Source: Puia dinghuensis (GTDB taxonomy: Bacteria; Bacteroidota; Bacteroidia; Chitinophagales; Chitinophagaceae). From it: a DNA stretch of 64,000 bases. The stretch spans positions 62,001 to 126,000 of the forward strand of contig NZ_BMJC01000009.1 in the NCBI RefSeq assembly GCF_014642875.1, in the 5' to 3' direction. Below the pieces are notes generated by a model that saw only the letters and a list, made by a program, of their open reading frames with translations, did no database searches and was not told the DNA's origin. Positions within the stretch are counted from its first letter, which is position 1. Each line of letters begins with the position of its first letter. The position numbers and the translations under genes are program-made. Shown here piece after piece: positions 43,934 through 52,605 of this stretch.

Positions 43934-46705
43934 TCAAAATTTTATCGTATAGGTGACGAATGGGATGGCCGTGCCGAATATGGAAAGCTGATAGCCCTTT
44001 ACCTGGCCGTTCTCCTGGACAAAATAAACCGAGTAGGGGTTTTTTCGCGCGGTGAGGTTATACACGCCGAAGGTCCAGAAGTTATGGGTCGGCTGATTCA
44101 CTCTGTGGTTGCCATCGATGATGACGGAGACATCCGTTCGGAAATAATCGGGTATCCGGTACTGGTTGCGTTGAGAATAATAGAGACCGGGTGATCCGCC
44201 CAGGGTAAAAACGGCCAGGGGCAGGGTTATAGGCCGGCCGGTGCTGTAGGTGATGTTTGTAGAAACGCTGTACCGGTGGGTAAAGCGGAAATTGCCGATG
44301 AAATTGATGTTATGTGGTTTGTCAAAGCTTGCGGGATAATACTTTCCATTGTTGATCAGTTGCCCGGCGAGAGGGTCGTCCTGTTTCAGGAAGGTTCTTG
44401 ACCAGGTGTAGCTAAGCCAGCCATTGAGTCGCCCGGCCGCTTTTTTGAGCAGGAATTCCACGCCATAGGCCTTTCCTTTTGTCGTCAGGATGTCGGTCTC
44501 GATGTGTGGGTTGAGGGTCAGCTGGGCTCCGCTTTTATAGTCGAGATAGTTGCTTATCCACCGATAGTAGACCTCCACAGATGTCTCGATGGTATTGGCT
44601 TTGAAATTCTGATAAAAGCCCAGGGACACCTGTTCGCCCTGCTGCGGTTTTATATGCGGATCGCTTAATTTCCAGATGTCTGTCGGGGATATCGCGACGG
44701 TATTGGACAGCATGTGGATATATTGCTGAAGGGTATTGAAGCTGAATTTGAAGGATGAACTTTCCGACAGGGTATAGCGCCCGGACAGGCGGATCTCCGG
44801 AGCGCCATAAGTCTTTATGATCTTTCCTTTGTTGTAAACGGTTGTGTCGGTGATGGTACTTATTTGCCTTGGCAGCCCGGGGACGTAATTGTAAATAGCG
44901 TGGGGACCAAGGTAATTGAACATCGAATACCGGAGACCGCCGTCGATAGAGAATTTTGAGCTGATGGTATATTGATCATCCAGGTAGAGGGCGCTCTCCA
45001 GCCCCTGTTCGGCTGCGACGACAGTGTTGACTACCTTCGATTCTGAGCCATCGGGTGAATAGTAGCCGGGATGCAGGGTATAATAGATGGCGGTGGCGCC
45101 ATAACTGATGGTGTGCTTATTATTGGGGACATAGTTGAATTCTGCCCGGAACCAGGATTGGTTGATATCGAATCCCATTTTGAAGGCATTGACCGAGTCG
45201 TGCGGATCGGTTACGCTGTATTGATAGCGATCGTAGCCGGCGGAGAAGAGGGCATTGGATTTATTATTAAAGATGTGCTTCCATTTCACATTTACGTTCT
45301 TATTCATGTAGCGATAGGTGGTATCGTTGTCCAGATTGAACCAGTCGGAGCTGAGGTAGCCCATTACATAGAGACTATTCTTTGCGTCGATGACATGCGT
45401 GATGCGAAGATTGACATCGTAGAAATTGGCTTTGCTGTTGCTGTAGGCGCTGTTGGGTATTTCATTGAGCAGCCAGTTGGAATAGGTGGTTCTGGCGGCG
45501 GCCACTACCGATGTTTTGTTCTTCTGCAATGGCGCTTCGAGCATGAACTTGCTGGTCACGGGGCCGATACCCGCCACGCCGGACCATTTTTTGCTATTGC
45601 CGTCCAGCATGGATACATCGAGCACCGAGGAGAGACGGCCGCCGTATTTCGCCGGGATGGCGCTTTTGTAGAGCTGGATGCCCTTGACGACGTCCGGGTT
45701 GAAAGCGGAGAAGAAGCCGAACAGGTGCGAGGGGTTATAAATGGTAGCGTCATCGAAAAGGATGAGGTTCTGGTCGGTCGACCCACCCCGGACGTTGAGG
45801 CCGTTGCTGGCTTCGCCCACCGAAGAGACGCCTGGCAGGGTGAGAACGACTTTTATGACGTCGGTCTCGCCAAAGACGACCGGTACCTGTTTTATCTGGC
45901 GGACGTTGAGCCTGTTTACGCCTGTTTGGAGGCTTTGGGTATTCGAGGTTTTCGCAGCGGAAACGATGACTGTTTTCAGGGTGGTGACGGCGTCCTGCAT
46001 GTCGACGTCCAGTTTTCCGTCGGAATAGAGCACGATCTGGCGCCGGGTATCTTTCATTCCGGCATAACTGATCCGGATGACATGGCGGCCTTTTGGGAGG
46101 GTGAGGGAATAGTAACCAAATTGATCGGTCGAAACGGCGAGTGTTGCCGTATCGGCATAGAGGTTGGCGCCTACGATGGGTTCGCCCGTCTTGTCATTTC
46201 TGACATAACCGGCGATAGTGGCTTTGGCGCCTGACCTGCTGGCCTTATTGCCGATGTCGAGCAGCTGGTTTTCGACAAGGAGTTTTTTTAGTCTGGAGCG
46301 ATCGGGCTGGTCCTGCTCGTCGGGCAGGACGTTCTTTATCGTATCCGGCAGCCGGGTGGCGCCGCCCAGCTGCAAGGGAAGGGTTGTAAGGATGGCGACG
46401 CGCCGGGTGATGAATATGTGGCCAGTGGAGTCGATGGCGTAATGAAAGTCGGTATTCTGGAAGATATGATCCAGCATCTGGGAAATGGTCGCGTTGTTGG
46501 CGGTGATATCGATGGACAGGCTATCGACGTCCTTAGGATCGTAATAGAAATGATAGCCCGTCAGGGATTCCAACCGGCCGGCAAGCCGGGGGAAGGTATA
46601 GCCTTCGAAGTTTCCGGTGACCCTTTTCTGTTGCTGCCCGAGCGTTCGGATGCCGGTGAAAAGGAGTAGGGAACAGAATAAGGTATAAAAAATGCGGTGA
46701 TGCAT
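43934..46705 (-). CDS. TonB-dependent receptor with STN and carboxypeptidase-like N-terminus
   Basis: The 923-residue outer-membrane transporter has a signal peptide and a secretin/TonB N-terminal (STN) domain at about 28-105 (FPRLAGRLESLTGYHFYYDPKDVDSL). A carboxypeptidase-regulatory-like beta domain lies at about 165-240 (IAGYVRNDKTGEPIVGANLYADT). A plug follows at 250-375 (LNVRGGSTDQNLILFDDATIYNPSHLFGFFSAFNPDVV), then a 22-strand barrel. STN domains often relay a signal to an anti-sigma factor, but no sigma/FecR pair is visible nearby. The substrate is unknown. It is tightly linked to DUF4249 and MG2-like genes. Confidence 0.93.
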   Translation of the reverse strand: MHHRIFYTLFCSLLLFTGIRTLGQQQKRVTGNFEGYTFPRLAGRLESLTGYHFYYDPKDVDSLSIDITANNATISQMLDHIFQNTDFHYAIDSTGHIFITRRVAILTTLPLQLGGATRLPDTIKNVLPDEQDQPDRSRLKKLLVENQLLDIGNKASRSGAKATIAGYVRNDKTGEPIVGANLYADTATLAVSTDQFGYYSLTLPKGRHVIRISYAGMKDTRRQIVLYSDGKLDVDMQDAVTTLKTVIVSAAKTSNTQSLQTGVNRLNVRQIKQVPVVFGETDVIKVVLTLPGVSSVGEASNGLNVRGGSTDQNLILFDDATIYNPSHLFGFFSAFNPDVVKGIQLYKSAIPAKYGGRLSSVLDVSMLDGNSKKWSGVAGIGPVTSKFMLEAPLQKNKTSVVAAARTTYSNWLLNEIPNSAYSNSKANFYDVNLRITHVIDAKNSLYVMGYLSSDWFNLDNDTTYRYMNKNVNVKWKHIFNNKSNALFSAGYDRYQYSVTDPHDSVNAFKMGFDINQSWFRAEFNYVPNNKHTISYGATAIYYTLHPGYYSPDGSESKVVNTVVAAEQGLESALYLDDQYTISSKFSIDGGLRYSMFNYLGPHAIYNYVPGLPRQISTITDTTVYNKGKIIKTYGAPEIRLSGRYTLSESSSFKFSFNTLQQYIHMLSNTVAISPTDIWKLSDPHIKPQQGEQVSLGFYQNFKANTIETSVEVYYRWISNYLDYKSGAQLTLNPHIETDILTTKGKAYGVEFLLKKAAGRLNGWLSYTWSRTFLKQDDPLAGQLINNGKYYPASFDKPHNINFIGNFRFTHRYSVSTNITYSTGRPITLPLAVFTLGGSPGLYYSQRNQYRIPDYFRTDVSVIIDGNHRVNQPTHNFWTFGVYNLTARKNPYSVYFVQENGQVKGYQLSIFGTAIPFVTYTIKF

Positions 46706-46706
46706 G

Positions 46707-47399
46707 TTAGTTGGTCAGTTTCAGGTAATAGGAGGTTGTTGCGATGAGCGCTTTTTCCGGGTCTTTTTTGAAGTGCAGCCCATTGGTTCGGAGGTATTTT
46801 TTCAAGGCGCTCTTTTTGTTTTGTAGTGCCGTGAGCAGGGCGGATTCGCTGTTTACTTCGAAATACCGATCACCCATTTTGAGAAAGTAAGTATTGTACT
46901 GTTGATATCTTGCTATGTCTTCCCGGTTGTTGGGGAAAAAGAGCTTTTTTTCTCGTCGGGCAAGCAGGGTGATGGAGTCCGCGGCATAGAGTTCTTCGTA
47001 GAATCCTGATTTGAGCGACGGGGATAGCGCTGCAGGGATATAGCGGAAGCTGTGAGCGTCGATGGAAAAGCGGCTGACCTTTTCCTTGATGAGGCTGATG
47101 AGCGCCTTGCCGGTGTAGTGGCGGATGACGAGCTGATCGAGTACAAGATCGTATTCCATGGCGATGTCGCGGTAGCCGATACCGTCATAGACCAGTGCGC
47201 CGGGTTGGAGGCTATCTGCGAGGAAGAAAGGGGAGCCTTTTGCGTTGGTGCCGTTGCGGATATATTCATTTCCGTTGTAGAGACGGCTGTCCGGGTCCTT
47301 TTCATTGCCGGCGTTTGGGCCGTCCTGGGCGAGGAGCGGAGATGCGGATAAGGTCAATACAGCCAAATAGCAGATAGTGAGGTGCTTTTGGAGATTCAT
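46707..47399 (-). CDS. Exported protein heading the TonB receptor operon
   Basis: The 230-residue protein has signal peptide MNLQKHLTICYLAVLTLSASPLLAQ. Later segments read NGNEYIRNGTNAKGSPFF, ALVYDGIGYRDIAMEYDLVLDQLVIRH, and a C-terminal EVNSESALLTALQNKKSALKKYLRTNGL. I have no family name for it. The stop is 1 bp before the receptor ATG, so it is very likely co-expressed with it, and it may be a periplasmic accessory to this transport system. Confidence 0.7.
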   Translation of the reverse strand: MNLQKHLTICYLAVLTLSASPLLAQDGPNAGNEKDPDSRLYNGNEYIRNGTNAKGSPFFLADSLQPGALVYDGIGYRDIAMEYDLVLDQLVIRHYTGKALISLIKEKVSRFSIDAHSFRYIPAALSPSLKSGFYEELYAADSITLLARREKKLFFPNNREDIARYQQYNTYFLKMGDRYFEVNSESALLTALQNKKSALKKYLRTNGLHFKKDPEKALIATTSYYLKLTN

Positions 47400-47506
47400 A
47401 TGGACAAGCTTTGGAGTGTTGGTAGGGGCAGCGGATGCGGGCCATCGTGTATAATGGACGCTTACTAAATATAGGACAAATGGAACTTATTGAGAAATAA
47501 ATTTGA

Positions 47507-48034
47507 TCAGCCTTTTATGAAGAAGGCTTTTAGTTCGCCGGCTTCTTCGGGTTTCATTTTTCCGCCGAGGATGAGGCGTAGTTGGCGGCGCCGTAAGGCG
47601 CCGTCATATAATCTTTTTTCCTCTTCTGTCTCGGTAATGAGCTCGGGAACGACGCGGGGTCTGCGATTAGGATCGAGGGCCACGAAGGTGTAATAGGCTT
47701 CGTTGCTTTTGTATTTATATTGTTGGGTGAGGTCTTCGCCCCATACCCTCATGTGGACTTCCATGGAGGTGTTGAATGCCCGGCTAACCTTTGCTTCTAT
47801 GTGTACTACATTGCCCAGTTTGATAGGGTTTTCAAAGGAGATGTTGTCGACGGAGGCGGTGACGACAGGTGCGTTGCAGTGTTTACCTGCTGCCAGGGCG
47901 GCGGCGATGTCCATCCAGTACATGAGGCGGCCACCCATCAGGTTGCCGAATACATTGGTATCGTTTGGCAATACCAGTTCCGTCATGATGATGAGTGATT
48001 CTTTGGATGTCTTCGCTTTACTTTGTGTACTCAT
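47507..48034 (-). CDS. Acyl-CoA thioesterase (YciA/BACH hotdog type)
   Basis: The 175-residue hotdog protein has the signature LVLPNDTNVFGNLMGGRLMYWMDIAAALAA, with Asn and Asp of the active site, then ASVDNISFENPIKLGNVVHIEAKVSR. It should hydrolyse medium or long acyl-CoAs. A perfect TATATTTG -7 box (minus strand, 48039-48046) lies only 5 bp before the ATG. The transcript may therefore be leaderless or nearly so. It starts 15 bp after the dipeptide epimerase gene. Confidence 0.9.
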   Translation of the reverse strand: MSTQSKAKTSKESLIIMTELVLPNDTNVFGNLMGGRLMYWMDIAAALAAGKHCNAPVVTASVDNISFENPIKLGNVVHIEAKVSRAFNTSMEVHMRVWGEDLTQQYKYKSNEAYYTFVALDPNRRPRVVPELITETEEEKRLYDGALRRRQLRLILGGKMKPEEAGELKAFFIKG

Positions 48035-48038
48035 TCTG

Positions 48039-48046
48039 CAAATATA
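48039..48046 (-). promoter_or_regulatory. -7 box immediately before the thioesterase start
   Basis: Minus-strand TATATTTG is a perfect TAnnTTTG match ending 4 bases before the ATG at 48034. If used, transcription would start at or near the start codon. It lies in the 15-bp gap after the epimerase stop. Confidence 0.5.
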
Positions 48047-48049
48047 GGA

Positions 48050-49147
48050 TTAGATGGTGGTCTTTTCACACTGTTGCAGGAAGGCCTCGTCCACGTCGGC
48101 GCCGAGGCCGGGGGTGTCCGGGATCTCGAGGAAATAGCCGTTGTAACGTACTCCGCCGGTGACGGGGTCCATTTTATGCCCCAGCAGACAGGTGTCCATG
48201 TCGTGGAAGATGATGTTGTCATGAGCCAGTGCAAAATGAGCAAAGGCGGTGAGGGCCACGCGGCTTTCCAGCATGCCGCCCATCATACAGGGGATGTTGT
48301 GTTGTGCGCAAAGTCCGTCGATCTTTGTCGCTTCCAGGATGCCGCCCGATTTTGCGAATTTGATATTTACATAGTCGCAGGCTTCCGCGGTGATGAGGCG
48401 CCGGGCGTCGTGATGGTCGAAGACGCTTTCATCGGCCATGATCTTTACCGGTGAATGGCGACGCAGTTGGGGTAGCCGGTGATCGTCCCAACGGCGCATG
48501 GGTTGCTCGCAGAACTGGACGTTGTACGGACCGATCTGTTGCAGGGTGTTGCAGGCGGTGTCGAAATCCCAGCCCTGGTTGGCGTCGACGCGCAGGACGA
48601 TGTCTTCGCCGACGGCGTCGCGGATGCTTTTGACGCGTTCGACGTCTTCGGGGCCATTCTTGCCGAGCTTGATCTTGATCATCCGGACTCCGTCCGCCTT
48701 GAATCCGGCGGCTTTTGCGGCCATTTTCTCCGGGGTGTCGATGCCGATGGTGAGGTCGGTTTCGATGGATCTTTTCTTACCGCCGAGATATTTGTAGAGT
48801 GGCTGGCCGGCGGCTCTTGCGGCGAGATCGTGCAGGGCGATGTCGAAGGCGCTTTTGATGGTTGCGTTGAAGGCGGTGAAGTCGTGCAGCTGTTGCATTC
48901 GGGTTTCTATCGTGAGGGCATCCTTGCCTTTCCAGAGAGCGGCAAAGTCTTTCGCCATTTCGAAGCAGGTGGCCTGGGTCTCCCCGACGATCATGGGAAA
49001 GGCGGAGCATTCGCCGACGCCGTAGTAGCCGGCATCCGTGTGGATGCGGATGAGGATATTCTGGGCGTAATGCATCGTACCGGTGGCGATGGTGAAGGGA
49101 TGCATCGGGATGGACAGCCTGTAGATGTCGGTGTGGAGGATGGTCAT
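48050..49147 (-). CDS. Dipeptide epimerase (enolase superfamily)
   Basis: The 365-residue enolase-superfamily enzyme has catalytic Lys158/Lys160 (IKIKLGK), metal ligands Asp188 (RVDANQGW), Glu214 (FCEQP) and Asp239 (MADES), and the second base in NIKFAKSGG near Lys263. This set fits L-Ala-D/L-Glu-type dipeptide epimerases, which help recycle murein peptides, though specificity is uncertain. The ATG at 49147 is preferred over one 27 bp upstream, because a TATCTTTG promoter box at 49172-49179 lies just ahead of it. It may be linked in function to the neighbouring D-aminoacylase-like gene. Confidence 0.88.
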   Translation of the reverse strand: MTILHTDIYRLSIPMHPFTIATGTMHYAQNILIRIHTDAGYYGVGECSAFPMIVGETQATCFEMAKDFAALWKGKDALTIETRMQQLHDFTAFNATIKSAFDIALHDLAARAAGQPLYKYLGGKKRSIETDLTIGIDTPEKMAAKAAGFKADGVRMIKIKLGKNGPEDVERVKSIRDAVGEDIVLRVDANQGWDFDTACNTLQQIGPYNVQFCEQPMRRWDDHRLPQLRRHSPVKIMADESVFDHHDARRLITAEACDYVNIKFAKSGGILEATKIDGLCAQHNIPCMMGGMLESRVALTAFAHFALAHDNIIFHDMDTCLLGHKMDPVTGGVRYNGYFLEIPDTPGLGADVDEAFLQQCEKTTI

Positions 49148-49171
49148 AGTTAATTTCCAAATGGATGGCCG

Positions 49172-49179
49172 CAAAGATA
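49172..49179 (-). promoter_or_regulatory. -7 box of the dipeptide epimerase gene
   Basis: Minus-strand TATCTTTG matches TAnnTTTG and is 24 bp before the ATG at 49147. It overlaps the alternative longer start, which argues for the shorter protein. No convincing -33 box is visible. Confidence 0.5.
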
Positions 49180-49259
49180 GGGGCTTGCGGGTTATGATGG
49201 GTTTGGGTGGGTGTCGGGGATGCGGGGGTTAGGTTTTAGCGCGGCAGGCTTGGGTGGGG

Positions 49260-50933
49260 TCAGGGGGTCTTATACCCTGCTCCGAATACGGCTCGCCCTG
49301 GTTTGGCGCCTGTATGTTCACCTGCTTTCAGTACCTGGGTGCCATTGACGAATACGTCGGTGACACCGGTGGATAGCTGATGTGGGTTTTCGTAAGTGGC
49401 GTTATCTTTTACGGTGGCGGGATCGAAGACCACCACATCAGCGTAGTTGCCGGGGCGGAGGAGGCCGCGCTTTTTCAGATGCAGCCAGCCGGCGGGCATA
49501 CCACTGAGTTTGTGGACGGCCTCTTCCAGCGGGATCAGTTTTTCGTCCCGCACGTAGTGACCCAGGAGCCGGGCAAAGTTCCCATAGGCGCGGGGGTGAC
49601 AGCTGCTTTTCAAAAAAACGCCTTCTGGGGCCATGCTGGCTTCATCGGACCCGAAAGCCATATAGGGTAGCCGGATCTCCTTTCTTACATTTTCTTCGCT
49701 CATCAGGAAGTAGATGACCTCGACCCGGGAGTGATCGGCTATGACTAGATCGATGATGGTCTCTTCAGGCGTAGTATGGCGCATTCTTGCGATCTCACTC
49801 AGTCTTTTGCCTGTGAGGTATTTGAGGGAGTCCTGTTTGAAACCCGTGCAGATGATGTTATCGGCGCCGGCGCCCAGGTAGAGGTTCTCCCAATCTTTGG
49901 TGGGCGTGCGCATCTGTTGGATGAGTTTTTTGCGGATGGCCGGGTCTTCGAGGCGTTGGATCCATTTATCCAATCCTCCCTCCTGGATAGCCGGTGGCAT
50001 GGCAGCGTCGAAACCGGTGGCGCCTGCGGTGTAAGTATACATACAGGCGCTGATGTCCAGTCCTGCCTTGCGGGCGCTGTCGATCTTTGCGATGAGGCTG
50101 TCCATTTTGTTCCAGTTGGGCCGGCCGGCGGCCTTGAGATGATAGATGATAGCGGGGATATGCGCTTCTTTGGAGATGCGGATGAGCTCGTCGGCGCCTT
50201 CCAGGAGGCGATTGCCTTCACTGCGGATGTGAGAGATGTATACGCCGCCATAAGGCGCTGCGGCCTTACATAATTCGATGAGTTCGGGCGTCTTTGCATA
50301 AGCGCCGGGGGCATAAATAAGCGCAGAGCCGATGCCGAGGGCGCCGTCTTCCATGGCTTTGCGAACGAGGCTGTTCATTTTTTGTTGTTCCGCGCTATCG
50401 GGGGCACGATTGGCGTCATCGAGCAGATTCTCCCTGATGGTTGCCGCACCGACAAAGGAGGCGACGTTTGTGGAGACGCCTTTTTTCTGCAGGAATTCGA
50501 GATAGTCTTTCAGGGTGGTCCATTCGATGTTGAATTTGATATCGCCCTGTTGCCGCAGTGCTGTTCGTTTCATGGTGTCTGTGAGGGGACCTTCGGAGGA
50601 GCCTTCACCGAATATTTCAAGGGTAACCCCTTGTTTGATGGCGCCCAGCGAGCGACCGTCCTGGATGAGGGATTCCATGGACTGGCTTTGGAGATCGATA
50701 AAGCCCGGACTGACGGCTTTGTTTGTTGCGTCGATGGTGTTGGTGGCCGATTCTCCGGAAAGGTCGCCGATGGCTGCGATGGTATCGCCCCGGATGGCTA
50801 TGTCGCCGGTGAAGGGTTTGCTGCCGCTGCCGTCATAGATGGTTCCGCCTTTGATGATCGTATCGTAATGAGCGGCGGGATGACAAGAAAAGAAGAGGCC
50901 CAGGGAGAGCCAGAGGGCGGCGTGTTTTCTCAT
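49260..50933 (-). CDS. N-acyl-D-amino-acid deacylase-like amidohydrolase lipoprotein
   Basis: The 557-residue protein has a lipobox-like leader (LFFSCHPAA) and a D-aminoacylase-type amidohydrolase fold: YDTIIKGGTIYDGSGSKPFTGDIAI, later YISHIRSEG and IIYHLKAAG (metal histidines), and GSDEASMAPEG. The usual PGFIDxHxH metal motif is replaced by PGFIDLQSQS, so one metal site is lost. The position of the zinc cysteine of classical D-aminoacylase appears as Glu in LEIFGEG. Similar Bacteroidota relatives without HxH are known to me, so this looks like a subfamily feature, with altered metal use or chemistry. It is divergent from proline dehydrogenase. Confidence 0.85.
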   Translation of the reverse strand: MRKHAALWLSLGLFFSCHPAAHYDTIIKGGTIYDGSGSKPFTGDIAIRGDTIAAIGDLSGESATNTIDATNKAVSPGFIDLQSQSMESLIQDGRSLGAIKQGVTLEIFGEGSSEGPLTDTMKRTALRQQGDIKFNIEWTTLKDYLEFLQKKGVSTNVASFVGAATIRENLLDDANRAPDSAEQQKMNSLVRKAMEDGALGIGSALIYAPGAYAKTPELIELCKAAAPYGGVYISHIRSEGNRLLEGADELIRISKEAHIPAIIYHLKAAGRPNWNKMDSLIAKIDSARKAGLDISACMYTYTAGATGFDAAMPPAIQEGGLDKWIQRLEDPAIRKKLIQQMRTPTKDWENLYLGAGADNIICTGFKQDSLKYLTGKRLSEIARMRHTTPEETIIDLVIADHSRVEVIYFLMSEENVRKEIRLPYMAFGSDEASMAPEGVFLKSSCHPRAYGNFARLLGHYVRDEKLIPLEEAVHKLSGMPAGWLHLKKRGLLRPGNYADVVVFDPATVKDNATYENPHQLSTGVTDVFVNGTQVLKAGEHTGAKPGRAVFGAGYKTP

Positions 50934-50990
50934 GAACAGGGGATTTATTTCGAAAATACGATATTTGCGGGCAAATTACCGTCTGACAGC

Positions 50991-52223
50991 ATGAGCACTT
51001 CCCCGAGATCTGTTTCTTTTGAAAATACTGCCAATGCATTTGAATACAAGACAAACAAAGAGCTGAAGAAAGCCGAGTTTCTTTTCCGGAGCATGGGTTT
51101 TTCAACGCTGGTGAAGATCGGGACGCGGGTGACGCCGTGGATGATCCGTTCGGGTTTTCCGGTGAGAAGTATTATTCGCGATACGATCTTTTCGCAGTTT
51201 GTGGGTGGAGAGACGTTGGAAGAGACGGCTTCCGTAGCCCGAAAACTGGGGGAATACCGGGTGGAAGTGATTCTCGACTATGGGGTAGAAGGGGGAGAAG
51301 ATGGCGAAGCGGGGTTCGATCATGCATGTAGGGAATTCATCCGGGTGATAGAGTATGCCGCGACGCAACCCAATATCCCTTTTATGAGCATCAAGGTGAC
51401 AGGGTTTGCGCGTTTCAGCCTGCTGGAAAAGCTGGATGCGGCGATGGCCGGTATCGGGGGGCCGCTGATGAAACGGTATGCGCAGGCCCTGGAGCTGCTG
51501 ACGCCGGAGGAAACGGAGGAATGGCAGGCAGTTTGCCGGCGGATGCAGCAGATCTGCCGGGCGGCGGACGAACGGAGGATAGGGGTGCTGGTGGATGCTG
51601 AAGAGACCTGGGTACAGGATCCGGTGGATACGCTGACGATATTGATGATGGAGCAGTTCAACCGGGGGCGGACGGTGGTGTATAATACGATTCAGTTGTA
51701 CCGGGTCGACCGGCTGGGTTTTTTGAAGGATTCCTTTGAGGCGGCGGTGCAGCGGGATTTTATCCTTGGTGCGAAACTGGTGCGGGGCGCCTATATGGAA
51801 AAAGAGCGGAAGCGGGCCTTTGAGAAGGGTGTAGCGTCGCCGATACAGCCGGATAAGGAATCGACGGACAGGGATTACAATGCGGCGGTGGAATTTTGTA
51901 TCCAGCATCTTGACCGGATCGCGACGATCGTGGCTTCGCATAATGAATACAGTAATCTTTTTGCGGTGAGGTTGTTGCAGGAGAGGGGATTGCCGCTCGA
52001 TCATCCGCATGTGCATTTTTCGCAGTTGTATGGGATGAGTGATAATATTACTTTCAATCTGGCGAAGGCCAGCTGCAAGGTGAGCAAGTATCTTCCTTTT
52101 GGGCCGATAAGGGATGTCATTCCTTACCTGATGAGGCGGGCGCAGGAGAACAGTTCGGTCTCAGGGCAGACGGGCCGGGAGCTGGGGCTTATTCGAAAAG
52201 AGTTGAGGCGGCGGGGGTTATAA
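50991..52223 (+). CDS. Proline dehydrogenase
   Basis: The 410-residue FAD enzyme oxidises proline to pyrroline-5-carboxylate. Family motifs include VILDYGVEGGE near residue 95, SIKVTGFARFSLLEKL, VLVDAEETWVQDPVDTL, YNTIQLYRVDRL, KLVRGAYMEKER and ASHNEYSN. The C-terminal QLYGMSDNITFNLAKA and YLPFGPIRDVIPYLMRRAQEN are as in PutA/PRODH. The start at 50991 (MSTSPRSVSFENTANAF) is preferred to the long upstream open frame, which is antisense to the deacylase gene. It ends 47 bp before tRNA-Val. Confidence 0.95.
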   Translation: MSTSPRSVSFENTANAFEYKTNKELKKAEFLFRSMGFSTLVKIGTRVTPWMIRSGFPVRSIIRDTIFSQFVGGETLEETASVARKLGEYRVEVILDYGVEGGEDGEAGFDHACREFIRVIEYAATQPNIPFMSIKVTGFARFSLLEKLDAAMAGIGGPLMKRYAQALELLTPEETEEWQAVCRRMQQICRAADERRIGVLVDAEETWVQDPVDTLTILMMEQFNRGRTVVYNTIQLYRVDRLGFLKDSFEAAVQRDFILGAKLVRGAYMEKERKRAFEKGVASPIQPDKESTDRDYNAAVEFCIQHLDRIATIVASHNEYSNLFAVRLLQERGLPLDHPHVHFSQLYGMSDNITFNLAKASCKVSKYLPFGPIRDVIPYLMRRAQENSSVSGQTGRELGLIRKELRRRGL

Positions 52224-52228
52224 AAGTT

Positions 52229-52258
52229 TTTGATGAATCTAAAAATGAGTTAGATTTG
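52229..52258 (+). promoter_or_regulatory. Promoter of tRNA-Val
   Basis: TTTG at 52229-52232 and TAGATTTG at 52251-52258 are 18 bp apart and match the Bacteroidota consensus. The mature tRNA starts 13 bp downstream at 52271. Confidence 0.7.
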
Positions 52259-52270
52259 TGCCCCCGATTA

Positions 52271-52344
52271 GGGTCGTTAGCTCAGTTGGTTAGAGTACTA
52301 CCTTGACATGGTAGGGGTCACCGGTTCGAATCCTGTACGACCCA
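52271..52344 (+). tRNA. tRNA-Val (anticodon GAC)
   Basis: A full cloverleaf is visible: acceptor GGGTCGT/ACGACCC, D-stem GCTC/GAGT, anticodon stem CTACC/GGTAG with loop TTGACAT, and T-loop TTCGAAT. The anticodon is GAC (valine). The T-stem ACCGG/CCTGT has one C-T mismatch, and CCA is not encoded (discriminator A at 52344). The tyrosine integrase gene 260 bp downstream marks this tRNA 3' end as the likely attachment site of the element. Confidence 0.93.
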
Positions 52345-52370
52345 CGAAAGCCGAAAAACGGTGATTTTAG

Positions 52371-52398
52371 AAAGGTGCTGATCTCCAGCGCCTTTTTT
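52371..52398 (+). terminator. Terminator after tRNA-Val
   Basis: AAAGGTGCT pairs with AGCGCCTTT (one G-T pair) around GATCTCC and is followed by a T-run. It lies 27 bp after the tRNA, inside what would be the element's left end, so it may have arrived with the element or with the att region. Confidence 0.65.
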
Positions 52399-52495
52399 CG
52401 TTTGAATCGCTGAAAGGCCCGCCAGCACTGCGTTTCCTGCGTAATTTATTGTCTATTTCAGCTCCTTTGGGCTCGATCCAGAAAGCGTCCGATTG

Positions 52496-52528
52496 TTGTC
52501 CAATCATTGTCCTGTAAATTTGGGACAA
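52496..52528. repeat. TTGTCC repeats, candidate integrase/excisionase arm sites
   Basis: TTGTCC occurs at 52496-52501 and 52507-52512, and its reverse complement GGACAA at 52523-52528. The second and third form a dyad with a 10-bp spacer. Clustered short direct and inverted repeats between the tRNA and an integrase gene are typical of arm-type binding sites. No second att copy can be looked for within this window. Confidence 0.35.
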
Positions 52529-52605
52529 CGGAGTGCCCGATAAGATTGCCCACCTCGAACAGACGACTATGGAAAGGATTTTTGAACATTTAAAATTTCT
52601 TTCAT

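Noticed and set aside
50382-50990. Long N-terminal extension of proline dehydrogenase
   Set aside because: This part is antisense to the deacylase gene and unlike any proline dehydrogenase. The ATG at 50991 gives the normal protein.
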